In this document: piece by piece, positions 44,470 through 53,676 of the stretch
How positions within the stretch are numbered: the first letter of the stretch is position 1
How the letters are laid out: each line of letters starts with the position of its first letter
Assembly: GCA_037045355.1 (NCBI GenBank)
Contig: JBAOHO010000029.1
Span: 62,001-126,000, forward strand
Direction: 5' to 3'
Length of the DNA stretch: 64,000 nt
From: Candidatus Nanopelagicales bacterium
GTDB lineage: Bacteria; Actinomycetota; Actinomycetes; S36-B12; GCA-2699445
Program-made: the position numbers and the translations under genes
Notes under the pieces: generated by a model
What the model was told of the DNA's origin: nothing
Database searches by the model: none
The model's input: the letters and a program-made list of their open reading frames with translations, nothing else

Positions 44470-45636
44470 TCAGGCCTCGATCAGGGCGTCGACGAACGTG
44501 GTGGGATCGAATGGCGCCAGGTCGTCCGGGCCTTCACCCAGACCGACCAACTTCACGGGTACGCCCAACTCGCGCTGGACCGAGATGACGATGCCGCCTT
44601 TGGCGGTGCCGTCGAGTTTGGTCAAGACGATGCCGGTGATGGCCACGACCTCTGAGAAGACTCGCGCCTGCGTCATCCCGTTCTGACCGGTGGTGGCGTC
44701 GAGCACCAGCAGCACTTCGCTGACCGGAACCTGCTTCTCGACGACACGCTTGACCTTCCCCAGTTCGTCCATGAGGCCGGTCTTGGTGTGCAGTCGACCG
44801 GCGGTGTCGACAACCACCACGTCCGCTTCGGTCTCGATTCCCGCCGAAACTGCGTCGTAGGCCACGGAAGCGGGGTCACTGCCCTCGGGGCCGTGAATCA
44901 CCGGTACTCCTACTCGTTCGCCCCAGGTCTGCAACTGCTGGGTCGCCGCAGCGCGGAAGGTGTCGGCCGCACCGAGAACCACATCTTGGTCCTCGGCGAC
45001 CAAGAGTCGGGCAAGTTTGCCGGTTGTGGTGGTCTTTCCGGTGCCGTTCACACCCACGACCAGGACCACCGAGGGGTCGGCGCCGATTCGAACGGTATTG
45101 AGCGATCGATCCAGTCCTGGGTCGACTGAGACGAGCAACTCCTCACGCAGCATCTGCCGCACGTGTTCGGGATCCTCAGTGCCCTCCACCTTGACCCGGG
45201 TCTTGAGTCGCTCGACGAGATCTGTTGCTCCGGCGATGCCGACGTCTGCGACAAGGAGTGTGTCCTCGATCTCTTCCCAGGTGGCGTCGTCGAGTTTGCC
45301 GGACGACAGCAGTGCCAACAATCCCTTGCCCAGCGCGGTGTTCGAGCGCGCCAAGCGAGCCCGCAGCCGAGCCATACGTCCCAGCGCGGGCGCTGGCTGT
45401 TCCACCGTGGGAGTCGGTGGTTCCAGCACTGCCGTGCCGACAGCACCGTCCAGCGAGATGTCCTCGATGTCGCGCAATGGTGTGTCGCGCGGCTCCGAGG
45501 CGTCGTCGTTGACGCCAGGGAGAATCTCCGGCTTCTCGGGTGCGGGGGGCAACTCCGCCCGTCTCCGGGAACGCACGGCGATGAAGCCGACTCCGAGGAC
45601 GACCAGCAAGACGACGAGAGCGATGACGATTTCCAC
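44470..45636 (-). CDS. ftsY: Signal recognition particle receptor FtsY
   Basis: 388-aa SRP receptor GTPase that docks ribosome-nascent chains at the membrane. N-terminal transmembrane helix (IALVVLLVVLGVGFIAV), acidic linker, NG domain from about residue 100. GTPase motifs: GVNGTGKTTTTGKLA, DTFRAAA, DTAGRLH and TKLDGTAKGG. It converges with the GGDEF gene over 27 bp and is separated from smc by a P450 gene. Confidence 0.97.
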   Translation of the reverse strand: MEIVIALVVLLVVLGVGFIAVRSRRRAELPPAPEKPEILPGVNDDASEPRDTPLRDIEDISLDGAVGTAVLEPPTPTVEQPAPALGRMARLRARLARSNTALGKGLLALLSSGKLDDATWEEIEDTLLVADVGIAGATDLVERLKTRVKVEGTEDPEHVRQMLREELLVSVDPGLDRSLNTVRIGADPSVVLVVGVNGTGKTTTTGKLARLLVAEDQDVVLGAADTFRAAATQQLQTWGERVGVPVIHGPEGSDPASVAYDAVSAGIETEADVVVVDTAGRLHTKTGLMDELGKVKRVVEKQVPVSEVLLVLDATTGQNGMTQARVFSEVVAITGIVLTKLDGTAKGGIVISVQRELGVPVKLVGLGEGPDDLAPFDPTTFVDALIEA

Positions 45637-45737
45637 TCCCAGAGTCTAAGTTGTCGTAGCCCGACCAACGTCCGGCCTCGTCCACCCGAGGCCTCTGAGC
45701 CGAATGCCACTATCGCGCCACCTGCGTCGCGTGGACA

Positions 45738-45755
45738 GAACCGGTTGGCCGGTTC
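45738..45755. other. Short palindrome in the ftsY–P450 gap
   Basis: GAACCGG–TTGG–CCGGTTC, a perfect 7-bp inverted repeat in the 186-bp gap upstream of ftsY. It could be an operator or a small hairpin; position alone does not decide. Confidence 0.4.
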
Positions 45756-45794
45756 GCGTGATTCTGGGCGGGCGGTCGCCGAACCCCCGTTAGC

Positions 45795-45822
45795 GTCGGC
45801 GCTGCCGATGACCGGCGCCGAC
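45795..45822 (-). terminator. Hairpin directly after the P450 gene
   Basis: Stem GTCGGCGC / GCGCCGAC (8 bp, perfect) with a 12-nt loop, starting right after the P450 stop codon on the minus strand. No U-tract; likely a GC-type terminator. Confidence 0.6.
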
Positions 45823-47262
45823 TCAGCGGGGGCGGAGCACCGCGGGCATCCCGTCGCGAGGACGCAGCGTCACGGCCGCCAACGGACGCACCTGCTCCGG
45901 TGCCAGGACCCGGATGTCCCATTGACGGATCAGGCCGGCCAGCGCCAAAACGGCCTCCACCCAGGCGAACTGCTCACCGATGCAGCGACGGGTCCCGAAG
46001 CCGAACGGGAACCAGGTGCCCCGAGGAACATCCGGCGTGCGCTCATCGAACGATCCGGTCGGCGATATCCAGCGCTGCGGTCGGAAAGCCCAAGGATCGG
46101 GCCAGAATCGAGGGTCGCGATGCATGGCGTACTGGGAGGCCAGAATCGACGTTCCCGGCGGCACATCGTACCCCGCGAGGTTGATGGGCGCCGTGACGTA
46201 CCTGCCGACCACCCACGCGGGGGGATGCAGACGCATTCCCTCGGCGATGACCGCGTAGGTGCGCGGCAACTGGGGCAAGGCGTCGAATCCTTCGGGGTCG
46301 ACGTTGTCGACTTCCTCGCGCAGCCACTGCAGGGCCGAGGGGTTCATGGTCAGATCCCGCAGCGCCCAGGACAAAGCCATGGCCGTGGTCTCGTGGCCGG
46401 CGAGCACCATGGTCATGGTTTCGTCGCGGATCTCCTGGTCACTGAGCGACTCCCCTGTCTCCTCGTCCACTGTCTGCAACAGCAGGGACAACACGTCGGC
46501 GCCCGGGTGACCGGCAGCAACTTCAGCGCGCTTGCGAGCGATCAGTGCCGCGATCACCGTGTCGAGGCGATCCACGGCCGTGATCATGCGTGTGCGAGCT
46601 GGTGTCGCCACACGCATGGCGACCAGGGCGCCCGGTCGCATCATGCGTGTGAAGCCCGCCAGGACAACATCGAGCGACCGGCCGATGTCACCCGCGTTAC
46701 CGGTGAGGTCGTCACCGAACAGCGTGCTGCCGACCACGTCCAGCGTCAGACCGGACATCTGCTGGACCACGTCGATGCGCACGGGCGAGCCGCCCGACAT
46801 ACGCCGCCACCGATGTGACACACGATTTGTGGCGGCGACCATACCGTCGGCGTATCCGCGGATCCGTTGGCGATGGAACACTGGTTGCACGAGGCGGCGG
46901 TTGCGCAGGTGCACGGCTCCCTCCGAGGTGAGCAATCCGTCGCCGAGCAGTGGCCGGGTGAACTGCAGCCCGCGTCCCTTCGCCAGCGACTTCGCCTCTC
47001 CCACGAAGCCCTGCCAGATGACATCGGGATCGGACAACAGATACAGGTGGGCGCCGCCGAGTTTCACGTGTCCGATGGGATGGTGCGTAGAACTGATCTC
47101 GGTGAACAACTGATAGGGAGCGACCCGACGCGTCAACAGACGAGCCATGCTGCGGGCGGACGAAGGCCCAGGGGGGCGCTGCACCCCGGCCGGCTGCGGC
47201 ACCTCGAGAAGCTCGAGGGCCTCACGGGTTGCGGCGAGTCGGTCCTCGAAGGTGGTGGTCAT
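45823..47262 (-). CDS. Cytochrome P450
   Basis: 479-aa haem-thiolate monooxygenase, soluble bacterial type. I-helix MVLAGHETTAMAL, K-helix E-x-x-R (IAEGMRLHPPAW), PERF-like region (FRPQRWISP) and haem loop FGFGTRRCIGEQFA with the axial cysteine. The overall layout resembles CYP102/CYP110/CYP4-like bacterial proteins; the CYP family cannot be fixed by eye. No ferredoxin gene is adjacent. It sits between smc and ftsY, genes usually adjacent in actinobacteria. Confidence 0.93.
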   Translation of the reverse strand: MTTTFEDRLAATREALELLEVPQPAGVQRPPGPSSARSMARLLTRRVAPYQLFTEISSTHHPIGHVKLGGAHLYLLSDPDVIWQGFVGEAKSLAKGRGLQFTRPLLGDGLLTSEGAVHLRNRRLVQPVFHRQRIRGYADGMVAATNRVSHRWRRMSGGSPVRIDVVQQMSGLTLDVVGSTLFGDDLTGNAGDIGRSLDVVLAGFTRMMRPGALVAMRVATPARTRMITAVDRLDTVIAALIARKRAEVAAGHPGADVLSLLLQTVDEETGESLSDQEIRDETMTMVLAGHETTAMALSWALRDLTMNPSALQWLREEVDNVDPEGFDALPQLPRTYAVIAEGMRLHPPAWVVGRYVTAPINLAGYDVPPGTSILASQYAMHRDPRFWPDPWAFRPQRWISPTGSFDERTPDVPRGTWFPFGFGTRRCIGEQFAWVEAVLALAGLIRQWDIRVLAPEQVRPLAAVTLRPRDGMPAVLRPR

Positions 47263-47331
47263 GGGCCCAGTGTGACCCGACCGGGCAGGCGTGACGAGAC
47301 GGAAGCCGACGTCTGACCGGATCCGTACAGA

Positions 47332-50300
47332 TCAGACCCCCGCTGGCTCCCGGATCCGTTGCGAGATCACGTTGGTGACGCCGTCGCCACGCATCGACAC
47401 CCCGTAGAGCGCGTCCGCGGCCTCCATCGTGCGCTTCTGATGCGTGATGACGATCAACTGGGAATCGGCGCGCAACTCTTCGATGACTTCCAGGAGTCGG
47501 CCGAGGTTGGTGTCGTCGAGCGCTGCCTCGACTTCGTCGAGGACGTAGAAGGGGCTGGGCCGGGCCTTGAACAGCGCGACGAGGAACGCCACCGCCGTCA
47601 GGGATCGTTCGCCGCCGGAGAGCAACGACAGCCTCTTGACCTTTTTGCCCGGGGGACGAGCCTCGACCTCGACTCCGGTGCAGAGCATGTCGGCCGGATC
47701 AGTCAGGATCAGTCGACCTTCGCCCCCGGGGAACAGGCGTGCGAAGACGCGCTCGAACTGGGCGGCAGTGTCGGCGAAGGCCTCGGCGAAGACCTGCTCC
47801 ATGCGCTCGTCGACCTCGCTGATCACCGAGGTGAGGTCATCCCGAGCACCGCGCAGATCGTCGAGTTGGGTCGACAGGAACTGGTGCCGTTCCTCTAGGG
47901 CGGCGAACTCCTCGAGAGCCAACGGGTTGACCCGCCCGAGCAGACTCATGGCGCGTTCCGCTGATTTCAGGCGACGTTCCTGTTCACCGCGCTCGAAGGC
48001 GTATGACTCGGGTGCAGGACCGCCGTCCTCCTCGTCACCAGGCGCTCGGGGGCTGGGCGGAACCATCACGTGCGGCCCATACTCCGTCACCAGGCTGTCG
48101 GCCTCGATGCCGAACTCCTCCAAGGCACGGTCCTGCATCTGTTGGATGCGCAGTCGCTGTTCGGTGCGGACCATCTCGTCACGGTGCACCGAGTCGGTGA
48201 GAGTGTCCAGCACAGCCGCAACCTCCTTGATCCGGCCACGGAGGACACCGAGTTCCCGGTCGCACTGGTCCCGGCGGGTCTGCAGGTCGCCGCGAAGCGC
48301 ATCGGCGACCACGACCAGTTGATCGGCGCGCACTCCGGACGCGGCAGCCGCACCTTGAACTGCCAGGGCGATCTCCCGTTGGCGCCGTCTTTGGCGAACC
48401 AAGCGCTCCCGTTCCTTGGCCGCATATCGTTCCCGGTGTGCCGCAGCCAGGAGTTCCTGGGCCCGGCGCTCGAGAGCGGCTGCCCGCTCCTCGCCAGTTC
48501 GCAACGCGAGTCGGACCTCCATCTCGCGACTCCGGGCTTCGTGCACAGCAGTGGTGAGTTCCTCGCGACGGTCGGGGGATGCGGTGTCCGGCGCAGTCGG
48601 GCTCGCTGCCTGCGCGAGTTCGCGATCCGCTGCGACGAGTGCGACCTGGTCCTGGGACAGACGCTCGAGCACCGAGGTGAGTTCGGCCTCGAAGCGGTGC
48701 GCCTCGTTGCGGGCCGCGCGCAGTCTGGAGCCGAGCGCACCCAACTGATCGGCGACGGCTGCCATGGCGGCGTCTGATTCGTGCAGTTCGGACAGCGCGT
48801 GCGCCAACCGCTCCTCATCCTCCTGAAGTTCGCGGCGCGCCTGGTCGACAGTGAAACGGAGCCTATCGCTGTCCGCTGCGGCCTCCTGCAGCTCCTGCTC
48901 GGTGGCCTCGATCTGCGCAGCGAGTTCCAGCGCACTTGACTCGGTGTCGTCCCAGATGAGCAGTGAGGCGGGACCGACGACATGCCCGTCCGCGGTCACC
49001 GCCAGGCGAGCACCATCGGCCACCAGGCGTGCGGCATCGGAAACGTCACGTGCACGCACAACTCCCGCCAAGGCGGAGCGCAGCGCCCGGACAACGTCGT
49101 CGCGCCCGGAGATCACGCTCGCCAGTTCGCTGTCGGGGCCGGGCGCTGCCGGGCCGTCGGCTGTCACGATGAAGCGAGGGACCGAGGGGAAGCGCTCGAG
49201 CACATCCAGGGCGGACTCGTGCGACCCGACGACAACTCCGTCGGCCAGTTCGCCGAGAGCGGCGGAAACGGCAGCCTCCCAACCCGGTGCCACATGGATC
49301 AGATCTCGCAACAGACCCGACACCGCCGGATCGGTACTGATGCCGTCGGGGACACCCGAACGGCTGCGGACAGCCGAGCGGAGCGCGTCGAGCCGCGCGG
49401 TCAAAGCGGCCTTCCGCGAAGTGGTGGACGCCTCTTGTGTGAGGACCGCGTCGAGTGAAGCCGAGGACCGTGAGACGGCCGCGTTGCAGGATTCGTACCG
49501 TGAGTCCAGGTCGACCTCGCCGTTGTCCATTCCGGACACCTGCTGTTCGAGGGCAGCGAACTCCGTGGCTGCTGCTTCGGCTCGACCGCGGGCCTCGGCC
49601 AGGCCGTGCTCGAGCCGGTCGCGTTCGCTCTGGCGTGCTTCGATGCGGCTGCGGGCAGCGGCGGCCTTGCCCTGCAGCCGAGCCAGCCGCTCACGCTGCT
49701 CAGCGGCCGACCGTTGCTCAGCCTCGATACGACGTTCCTCGGCAGCGAGTTCGGATTCTGATGCGGCCCGTGCGGCGGAGACCTCGGCGAGGTCCTGGGA
49801 CCGTTGCCGGTTGTCTGCCATGAGTGTCGCGTGCTCGGCCTGCCGCTCGTGAGCCTCCGCCTCGAGGGCCTGGGGATCGGGACCGGTCGCGGTGACGACC
49901 TCGGTGTCGATGAGGTTGGTGGCGCGCTCCCGGGCGACGGACCCGATGGCTCGGAATCGTTCGGAGAGGCCGGACAACCGGAACCAGACGTCCTGATGCC
50001 GGCCAAGAGTCGGGGCCAGCCGCTCGACATCCGCCTGGAGGTGAGCCTCGCGAGCTTGATCGGCCAGGAGTTGCGCCTCGGCCTCAGCACGCTGCTCGCG
50101 GAGCGCGGTCTCGTCGGCTTGCTCTTTGGCCAGTGCTTCGGTGAGGGCACTGAGGTCATCGGCGAGCAGACGCAGCCGGGCGTCACGCACATCGGCCTGA
50201 ATCACCGCCGCCCGGCGGGCCACCTCCGCCTGGCGGCCGAGTGGCTTCAGCTGCCGCCGCAGTTCCGCGGTGAGATCCGTCAGGCGGCTCATCTTCTCGG

Positions 50301-50853
50301 TGAGGCCTTCGAGTTTGCGCAGTGCTTTCTCTTTGCGCTTGCGGTGTTTGAGCACGCCGGCAGCCTCTTCGATGAACCCGCGCCGGTCATCTGCCGTGGC
50401 GTGCAGGATCGAGTCCAACTGGCCCTGGCCGACGATCACGTGCATCTCGCGACCGATGCCGGAGTCGGAGAGCAACTCCTGGACGTCCAGCAAGCGGCAC
50501 GGTGTGCCGTTGATGGCGTACTCGGACCCTCCCGAGCGGAACATGATGCGTGAGATGGTGACCTCGGTGAAGTCGATGGGGAGGGCGCCATCCGTGTTGT
50601 CGATGGTCAGCGTGACCTCGGCGCGACCCAGTGGCGCCCGATTGGACGTTCCGGCGAAGATGACGTCCTCCATCTTGCCGCCACGCAGGCTCTTGGCGCC
50701 CTGCTCCCCCATCACCCACGACAGGGCATCGACAACGTTGGACTTACCCGATCCGTTCGGTCCGACGACGCAGGTGACGCCCGGCTCGAAGTTGAGCGTG
50801 GTAGGCGAGGCGAAGGATTTGAAGCCCTTGAGAGTGAGGCTCTTCAGGTGCAC
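47332..50853 (-). CDS. smc: Chromosome segregation protein SMC
   Basis: 1173-aa SMC ATPase that organises and segregates the chromosome with ScpAB. Walker A GPNGSGKSNVVDAL near residue 32, coiled coils (about 170–500 and 680–1000), hinge (about 510–640, with PAVSGLLRDLIHV), then LSGGERSLTAVAFL and Walker B PFYVLDEVEAALDD. GTG 50853 follows CAAGGAG. The frame stays open upstream to 51225 but overlaps the small coiled-coil gene in another frame. 69 bp separate it from the P450. Confidence 0.97.
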   Translation of the reverse strand: MHLKSLTLKGFKSFASPTTLNFEPGVTCVVGPNGSGKSNVVDALSWVMGEQGAKSLRGGKMEDVIFAGTSNRAPLGRAEVTLTIDNTDGALPIDFTEVTISRIMFRSGGSEYAINGTPCRLLDVQELLSDSGIGREMHVIVGQGQLDSILHATADDRRGFIEEAAGVLKHRKRKEKALRKLEGLTEKMSRLTDLTAELRRQLKPLGRQAEVARRAAVIQADVRDARLRLLADDLSALTEALAKEQADETALREQRAEAEAQLLADQAREAHLQADVERLAPTLGRHQDVWFRLSGLSERFRAIGSVARERATNLIDTEVVTATGPDPQALEAEAHERQAEHATLMADNRQRSQDLAEVSAARAASESELAAEERRIEAEQRSAAEQRERLARLQGKAAAARSRIEARQSERDRLEHGLAEARGRAEAAATEFAALEQQVSGMDNGEVDLDSRYESCNAAVSRSSASLDAVLTQEASTTSRKAALTARLDALRSAVRSRSGVPDGISTDPAVSGLLRDLIHVAPGWEAAVSAALGELADGVVVGSHESALDVLERFPSVPRFIVTADGPAAPGPDSELASVISGRDDVVRALRSALAGVVRARDVSDAARLVADGARLAVTADGHVVGPASLLIWDDTESSALELAAQIEATEQELQEAAADSDRLRFTVDQARRELQEDEERLAHALSELHESDAAMAAVADQLGALGSRLRAARNEAHRFEAELTSVLERLSQDQVALVAADRELAQAASPTAPDTASPDRREELTTAVHEARSREMEVRLALRTGEERAAALERRAQELLAAAHRERYAAKERERLVRQRRRQREIALAVQGAAAASGVRADQLVVVADALRGDLQTRRDQCDRELGVLRGRIKEVAAVLDTLTDSVHRDEMVRTEQRLRIQQMQDRALEEFGIEADSLVTEYGPHVMVPPSPRAPGDEEDGGPAPESYAFERGEQERRLKSAERAMSLLGRVNPLALEEFAALEERHQFLSTQLDDLRGARDDLTSVISEVDERMEQVFAEAFADTAAQFERVFARLFPGGEGRLILTDPADMLCTGVEVEARPPGKKVKRLSLLSGGERSLTAVAFLVALFKARPSPFYVLDEVEAALDDTNLGRLLEVIEELRADSQLIVITHQKRTMEAADALYGVSMRGDGVTNVISQRIREPAGV

Positions 50854-50926
50854 GCGAACTCCTTGCGACGGGTCGTTGCAGGCTAACCCGCCCGACGTTG
50901 CACCCGGCGCAACGGCACGCACCCAT

Positions 50927-51103
50927 TCAGTGCGCGACCGGCTCCAGCAACTCCGCCTCCAACGCGGACAACGACAGGGAACGCTCCAACTGCAGTTCCT
51001 CGACTTGCGCTTCCAGTTCGGCGACCCGACGGCGCAGGCGTGCGATCTCGATCGCGGCCCGGTGGTCAGGTGACGCCATGTGCCCGTACAGAGCCTTGGC
51101 CAT
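50927..51103 (-). CDS. Conserved-looking 58-aa coiled-coil protein upstream of smc
   Basis: 58 residues: MAKALYGHMASPDH, then a heptad-rich helix (AAIEIARLRRRVAELEAQ, EELQLERSLSLSALEAE) ending LLEPVAH. ATG 51103 with AAGGGG upstream on the minus strand. Small proteins that start MAKAL and continue into an Arg/Leu/Glu helix occur in many actinobacteria as I recall; no function is known. It lies 73 bp before smc, so cotranscription is likely. Confidence 0.72.
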   Translation of the reverse strand: MAKALYGHMASPDHRAAIEIARLRRRVAELEAQVEELQLERSLSLSALEAELLEPVAH

Positions 51104-51345
51104 CTCAACCCCTTAGTGGCCCCAAGGGCCTTTCCCCATGCCGACCCCGCACGGGGCCGAGTCCTGCACTGCCACACCTCGCCTCGGGTCCCTCCGGGTA
51201 CCCGGGTACGGCGGCGTCGCAGCACCCTCAGTGTGGCAGCAACTCGCCTGCCGCGGAAGCCGCCGGCGCAGATGCTCAGTCAACCCGGAGCCGTCCTCAT
51301 TGCGCAGGCGAACTCCGGCGACTCCGGAGCTGGATGCCGCCGCCC

Positions 51346-51379
51346 CACCGGTGAGCCCCTCGCCGGGGACTCACCGGTG
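51346..51379 (-). terminator. Long hairpin overlapping the mutM stop codon
   Basis: Perfect 10-bp stem CACCGGTGAG / CTCACCGGTG with an inner CCCC/GGGG stem. The mutM stop codon (TGA, 51373–51371) is inside one arm. The 267-bp gap beyond it holds a second small hairpin (CTCCGG/CCGGAG at 51313–51329) and no gene. Confidence 0.65.
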
Positions 51380-52243
51380 AATTCCAGCGGTGGAGACGCG
51401 GGGACGGCGCTGACATTTCGGGCACCGATGAGACGAGCGATTGGCGAACTGTTCCCGAACGATGGGACGTCCACATCGCGCGCACGGCTCCGACTCCCTG
51501 CCGTAGACCGACAGGCTCCGGTCGAACCAACCGGAATCGCCGTTGACCGCCACGTAGAGAGGGTCGAAGGACGTCCCCCCGGCGGCGATGGCAGCCCGCA
51601 TGATGTCAGTGACCACTTCGAGTAGTTCGGCGACACGGGAACTGCTGAGGCGATTCGCGGGATGTTCGGGGTGCAACTGGCACCGCCACAGCGCTTCGTC
51701 GGCGTAGATGTTCCCGACGCCGGAGACGAATGTCTGAGCCAGCAGCACCCGCTTGATCCCGGAACGAGAGCGGCGGATGTGTCGGGACACCTCCCCCGCG
51801 TCGAACAGCGGGTCGAAAGGGTCGCGGGCGATGTGGGCGGCCGCCGTCGGCACATCGCCGGCACGTTCGTCGGCGAGGACCCACCCGAAGGTGCGCTGAT
51901 CGCGGAACACCAGCGCCGATCCATCGTCCATGGGCCACCACACCCGCCGATGTGGATCCGGCTCGACGAGGTCACTGTTGTCGACGACTCGGAATTGACC
52001 GCTCATACCCAGGTGGGCGACCAGAACGTCATCGCTGTCCGCCAGTTCGAGCCACAGGTACTTACCACGCCGCTGCGCCGCGATGGGCGAGACGTGCGAC
52101 ATCCGGCCGAGGAACTCGTCGACCCCACCTGCCTGGCGACGCACGGCACGCTCATGGGCAACCTGGACCCCGCCGAGGTGGCGTCCGACCACCCGGCGCT
52201 GCAGGCCGACGCGGACAGTCTCGACTTCGGGCAGTTCCGGCAT
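51371..52243 (-). CDS. mutM: Formamidopyrimidine-DNA glycosylase
   Basis: 290-aa bifunctional glycosylase/AP lyase removing oxidised purines such as 8-oxoG. N-terminal MPELPEVETVR gives the catalytic Pro and Glu; RRGKYLWLEL has the conserved Lys; C-terminal zinc finger CARCGRPIVREQF…CPKC. Starts 2 bp after the rnc stop, in the rpmF–rnc–mutM operon. The stop lies in a hairpin arm. Confidence 0.97.
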   Translation of the reverse strand: MPELPEVETVRVGLQRRVVGRHLGGVQVAHERAVRRQAGGVDEFLGRMSHVSPIAAQRRGKYLWLELADSDDVLVAHLGMSGQFRVVDNSDLVEPDPHRRVWWPMDDGSALVFRDQRTFGWVLADERAGDVPTAAAHIARDPFDPLFDAGEVSRHIRRSRSGIKRVLLAQTFVSGVGNIYADEALWRCQLHPEHPANRLSSSRVAELLEVVTDIMRAAIAAGGTSFDPLYVAVNGDSGWFDRSLSVYGRESEPCARCGRPIVREQFANRSSHRCPKCQRRPRVSTAGIHR

Positions 52244-52245
52244 CG

Positions 52246-52953
52246 TCAGCGCCGGTTCTCGCTGATCTCCGCAAAGGTCGTGCGAGCTGCCTGCTGTTCG
52301 GCGTCCTTCTTGGTGGGACCGCGGCCATGTCCATGCAGCCCATCAGTGAGTTTCACCTGCGCCGTGAACACCTTGTCATGATCAGGACCGGTCTCGGCCA
52401 CCACGTACTGCGGGGCCCCGAGACCGAGTTCCGAGGTGAGTTCCTGCAGACTCGTCTTCCAATCGAGTTCCGCGTCCAGCCCCTCGGCGGCCGTCAGCCG
52501 GGAGTCCATGAGGCGATGGATGACCTCGGTGGCAGCCGTGAGACCCGCGGTCAGGTAGACGGCCCCCAAGACGGCTTCGAGGCTGTCGGCCAATATCGAG
52601 GTTTTGTTCCGCCCACCGGTCGCATCCTCGCCCTTGCCCAAGAGGAGGTAGGCACCCAGATCGATCTCACGAGCCACGCTCGCCAGCGCCTTGGCGCTGA
52701 CCACGGCCGCCCGCATCTTGGCGAGCCGGCCTTCCGGAAGATCAGGATTGCGGGTGAAGAGGGCGTCGGTGATGACAACTCCGAGAACTGCGTCGCCCAG
52801 GAACTCCAGTCTCTCGTTGGGGCGCAGGCCACCGTGCTCGTACGCATAAGACCTGTGCGTCAGCGACTCCACCAGCAAGTCGTCCGGCAGGGTGATGCCC
52901 AGGCGGGCGCACAGTTCGTCGGGCGGTCGCGCTGACCCGTCCGCTGCAGTCAA
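52246..52953 (-). CDS. rnc: Ribonuclease III
   Basis: About 235-aa dsRNA endonuclease that processes rRNA. Signature RPNERLEFLGDAVLGVVITD, catalytic GAVYLTAGLTAA region, and C-terminal dsRBD (DWKTSLQELTSELGLGAP, then KKDAEQQAARTTFAE). I propose TTG 52953, three bases after the rpmF stop, because the family begins here; the frame continues upstream through rpmF without homology. The rpmF–rnc–mutM order is classic. Confidence 0.93.
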   Translation of the reverse strand: MTAADGSARPPDELCARLGITLPDDLLVESLTHRSYAYEHGGLRPNERLEFLGDAVLGVVITDALFTRNPDLPEGRLAKMRAAVVSAKALASVAREIDLGAYLLLGKGEDATGGRNKTSILADSLEAVLGAVYLTAGLTAATEVIHRLMDSRLTAAEGLDAELDWKTSLQELTSELGLGAPQYVVAETGPDHDKVFTAQVKLTDGLHGHGRGPTKKDAEQQAARTTFAEISENRR

Positions 52954-52955
52954 GA

Positions 52956-53129
52956 TCAGACGTCGAGGACGGTGCGCTTGTTGTAGGTGCCGCACGTTGC
53001 GCAAGCCGTGTGGGGGCGCTTGGCGGATCCACACCGGTCGCACGTCGTGAGCGTCAACGGGGCCGCCTTCCACTGCGAACGGCGGGCGCGGGTGTTGGCG
53101 CGCGACATCTTCCGTTTCGGGACAGCCAC
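52956..53129 (-). CDS. rpmF: 50S ribosomal protein L32
   Basis: 57 aa: starts VAVPKRKMSRANTRARRSQW (GTG 53129), zinc-ribbon cysteines in CDRCGSAKRPHTACATCGTY (cysteine-containing form), ends TVLDV. Starts 2 bp after the DUF177 gene stop and ends 2 bp before the rnc start. Too short to stand out by length, but the match is unambiguous. Confidence 0.96.
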   Translation of the reverse strand: MAVPKRKMSRANTRARRSQWKAAPLTLTTCDRCGSAKRPHTACATCGTYNKRTVLDV

Positions 53130-53130
53130 G

Positions 53131-53676
53131 TCAGTCTCCTTCGCTCAGTTTGGTGCGCAGGTCGGCCAGTGCCGCAAGGCGTGGATCGCTGCGTTCGTGC
53201 CCGTGACCCGGGTCGTCCGCCATTCGGAATCCACACTCTGGGCACAGTCCTAGGCAGTCTGGGGCACAGACAGGGCTCAAGGGTAGTGCCAGAAGGGTCG
53301 CATCGCGAAATGCCGGCCGCAGATCGAGCATCGGACCATCCATGGGTTCGATGTCGTCGTCGGACTCCTCGTTCTGCTCGACCTCGGCGCCGGGGTAGAC
53401 GAAGAAGGGTCGGAAAGTGATTTCCAGGGGGTTGTCGATGTCCGTCAGGCATCGCACACACGTGCCGTGCAGCCGCAGTGAGGCGGAGCCGGTGACCAGG
53501 ATCCCGTCCAGAACGGACTCGAGGAACAACTCCACAGCGACAGGTTCTTCGGCCACGTGCACGACGTCGTTGGCGAGTTCACTGTCGGGATCTACCTGCA
53601 CCGTCAGTCGTAGCGAGGCGCCGGGCTGACGAGGCAGGCGCCGGGAATCGATGACGAGAGGCGGTTCCTCGGTCAT
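53131..53676 (-). CDS. DUF177 (YceD-like) protein
   Basis: 181 aa. Conserved core GTCVRCLTDIDNPLEITFRP, with two further cysteine pairs (VCAPDCLGLCPECGFR). YceD-type proteins are cotranscribed with rpmF and linked to rRNA accumulation in plants and bacteria. ATG 53676 overlaps the end of the coiled-coil gene by 4 bp. Confidence 0.92.
   Translation of the reverse strand: MTEEPPLVIDSRRLPRQPGASLRLTVQVDPDSELANDVVHVAEEPVAVELFLESVLDGILVTGSASLRLHGTCVRCLTDIDNPLEITFRPFFVYPGAEVEQNEESDDDIEPMDGPMLDLRPAFRDATLLALPLSPVCAPDCLGLCPECGFRMADDPGHGHERSDPRLAALADLRTKLSEGD

Noticed and set aside
50854..51225. 124-residue N-terminal extension of SMC
   Set aside because: SMC proteins start at the VHLKSLTLKGFKSF motif, preceded by a good RBS; the extension overlaps the small coiled-coil gene in another frame.
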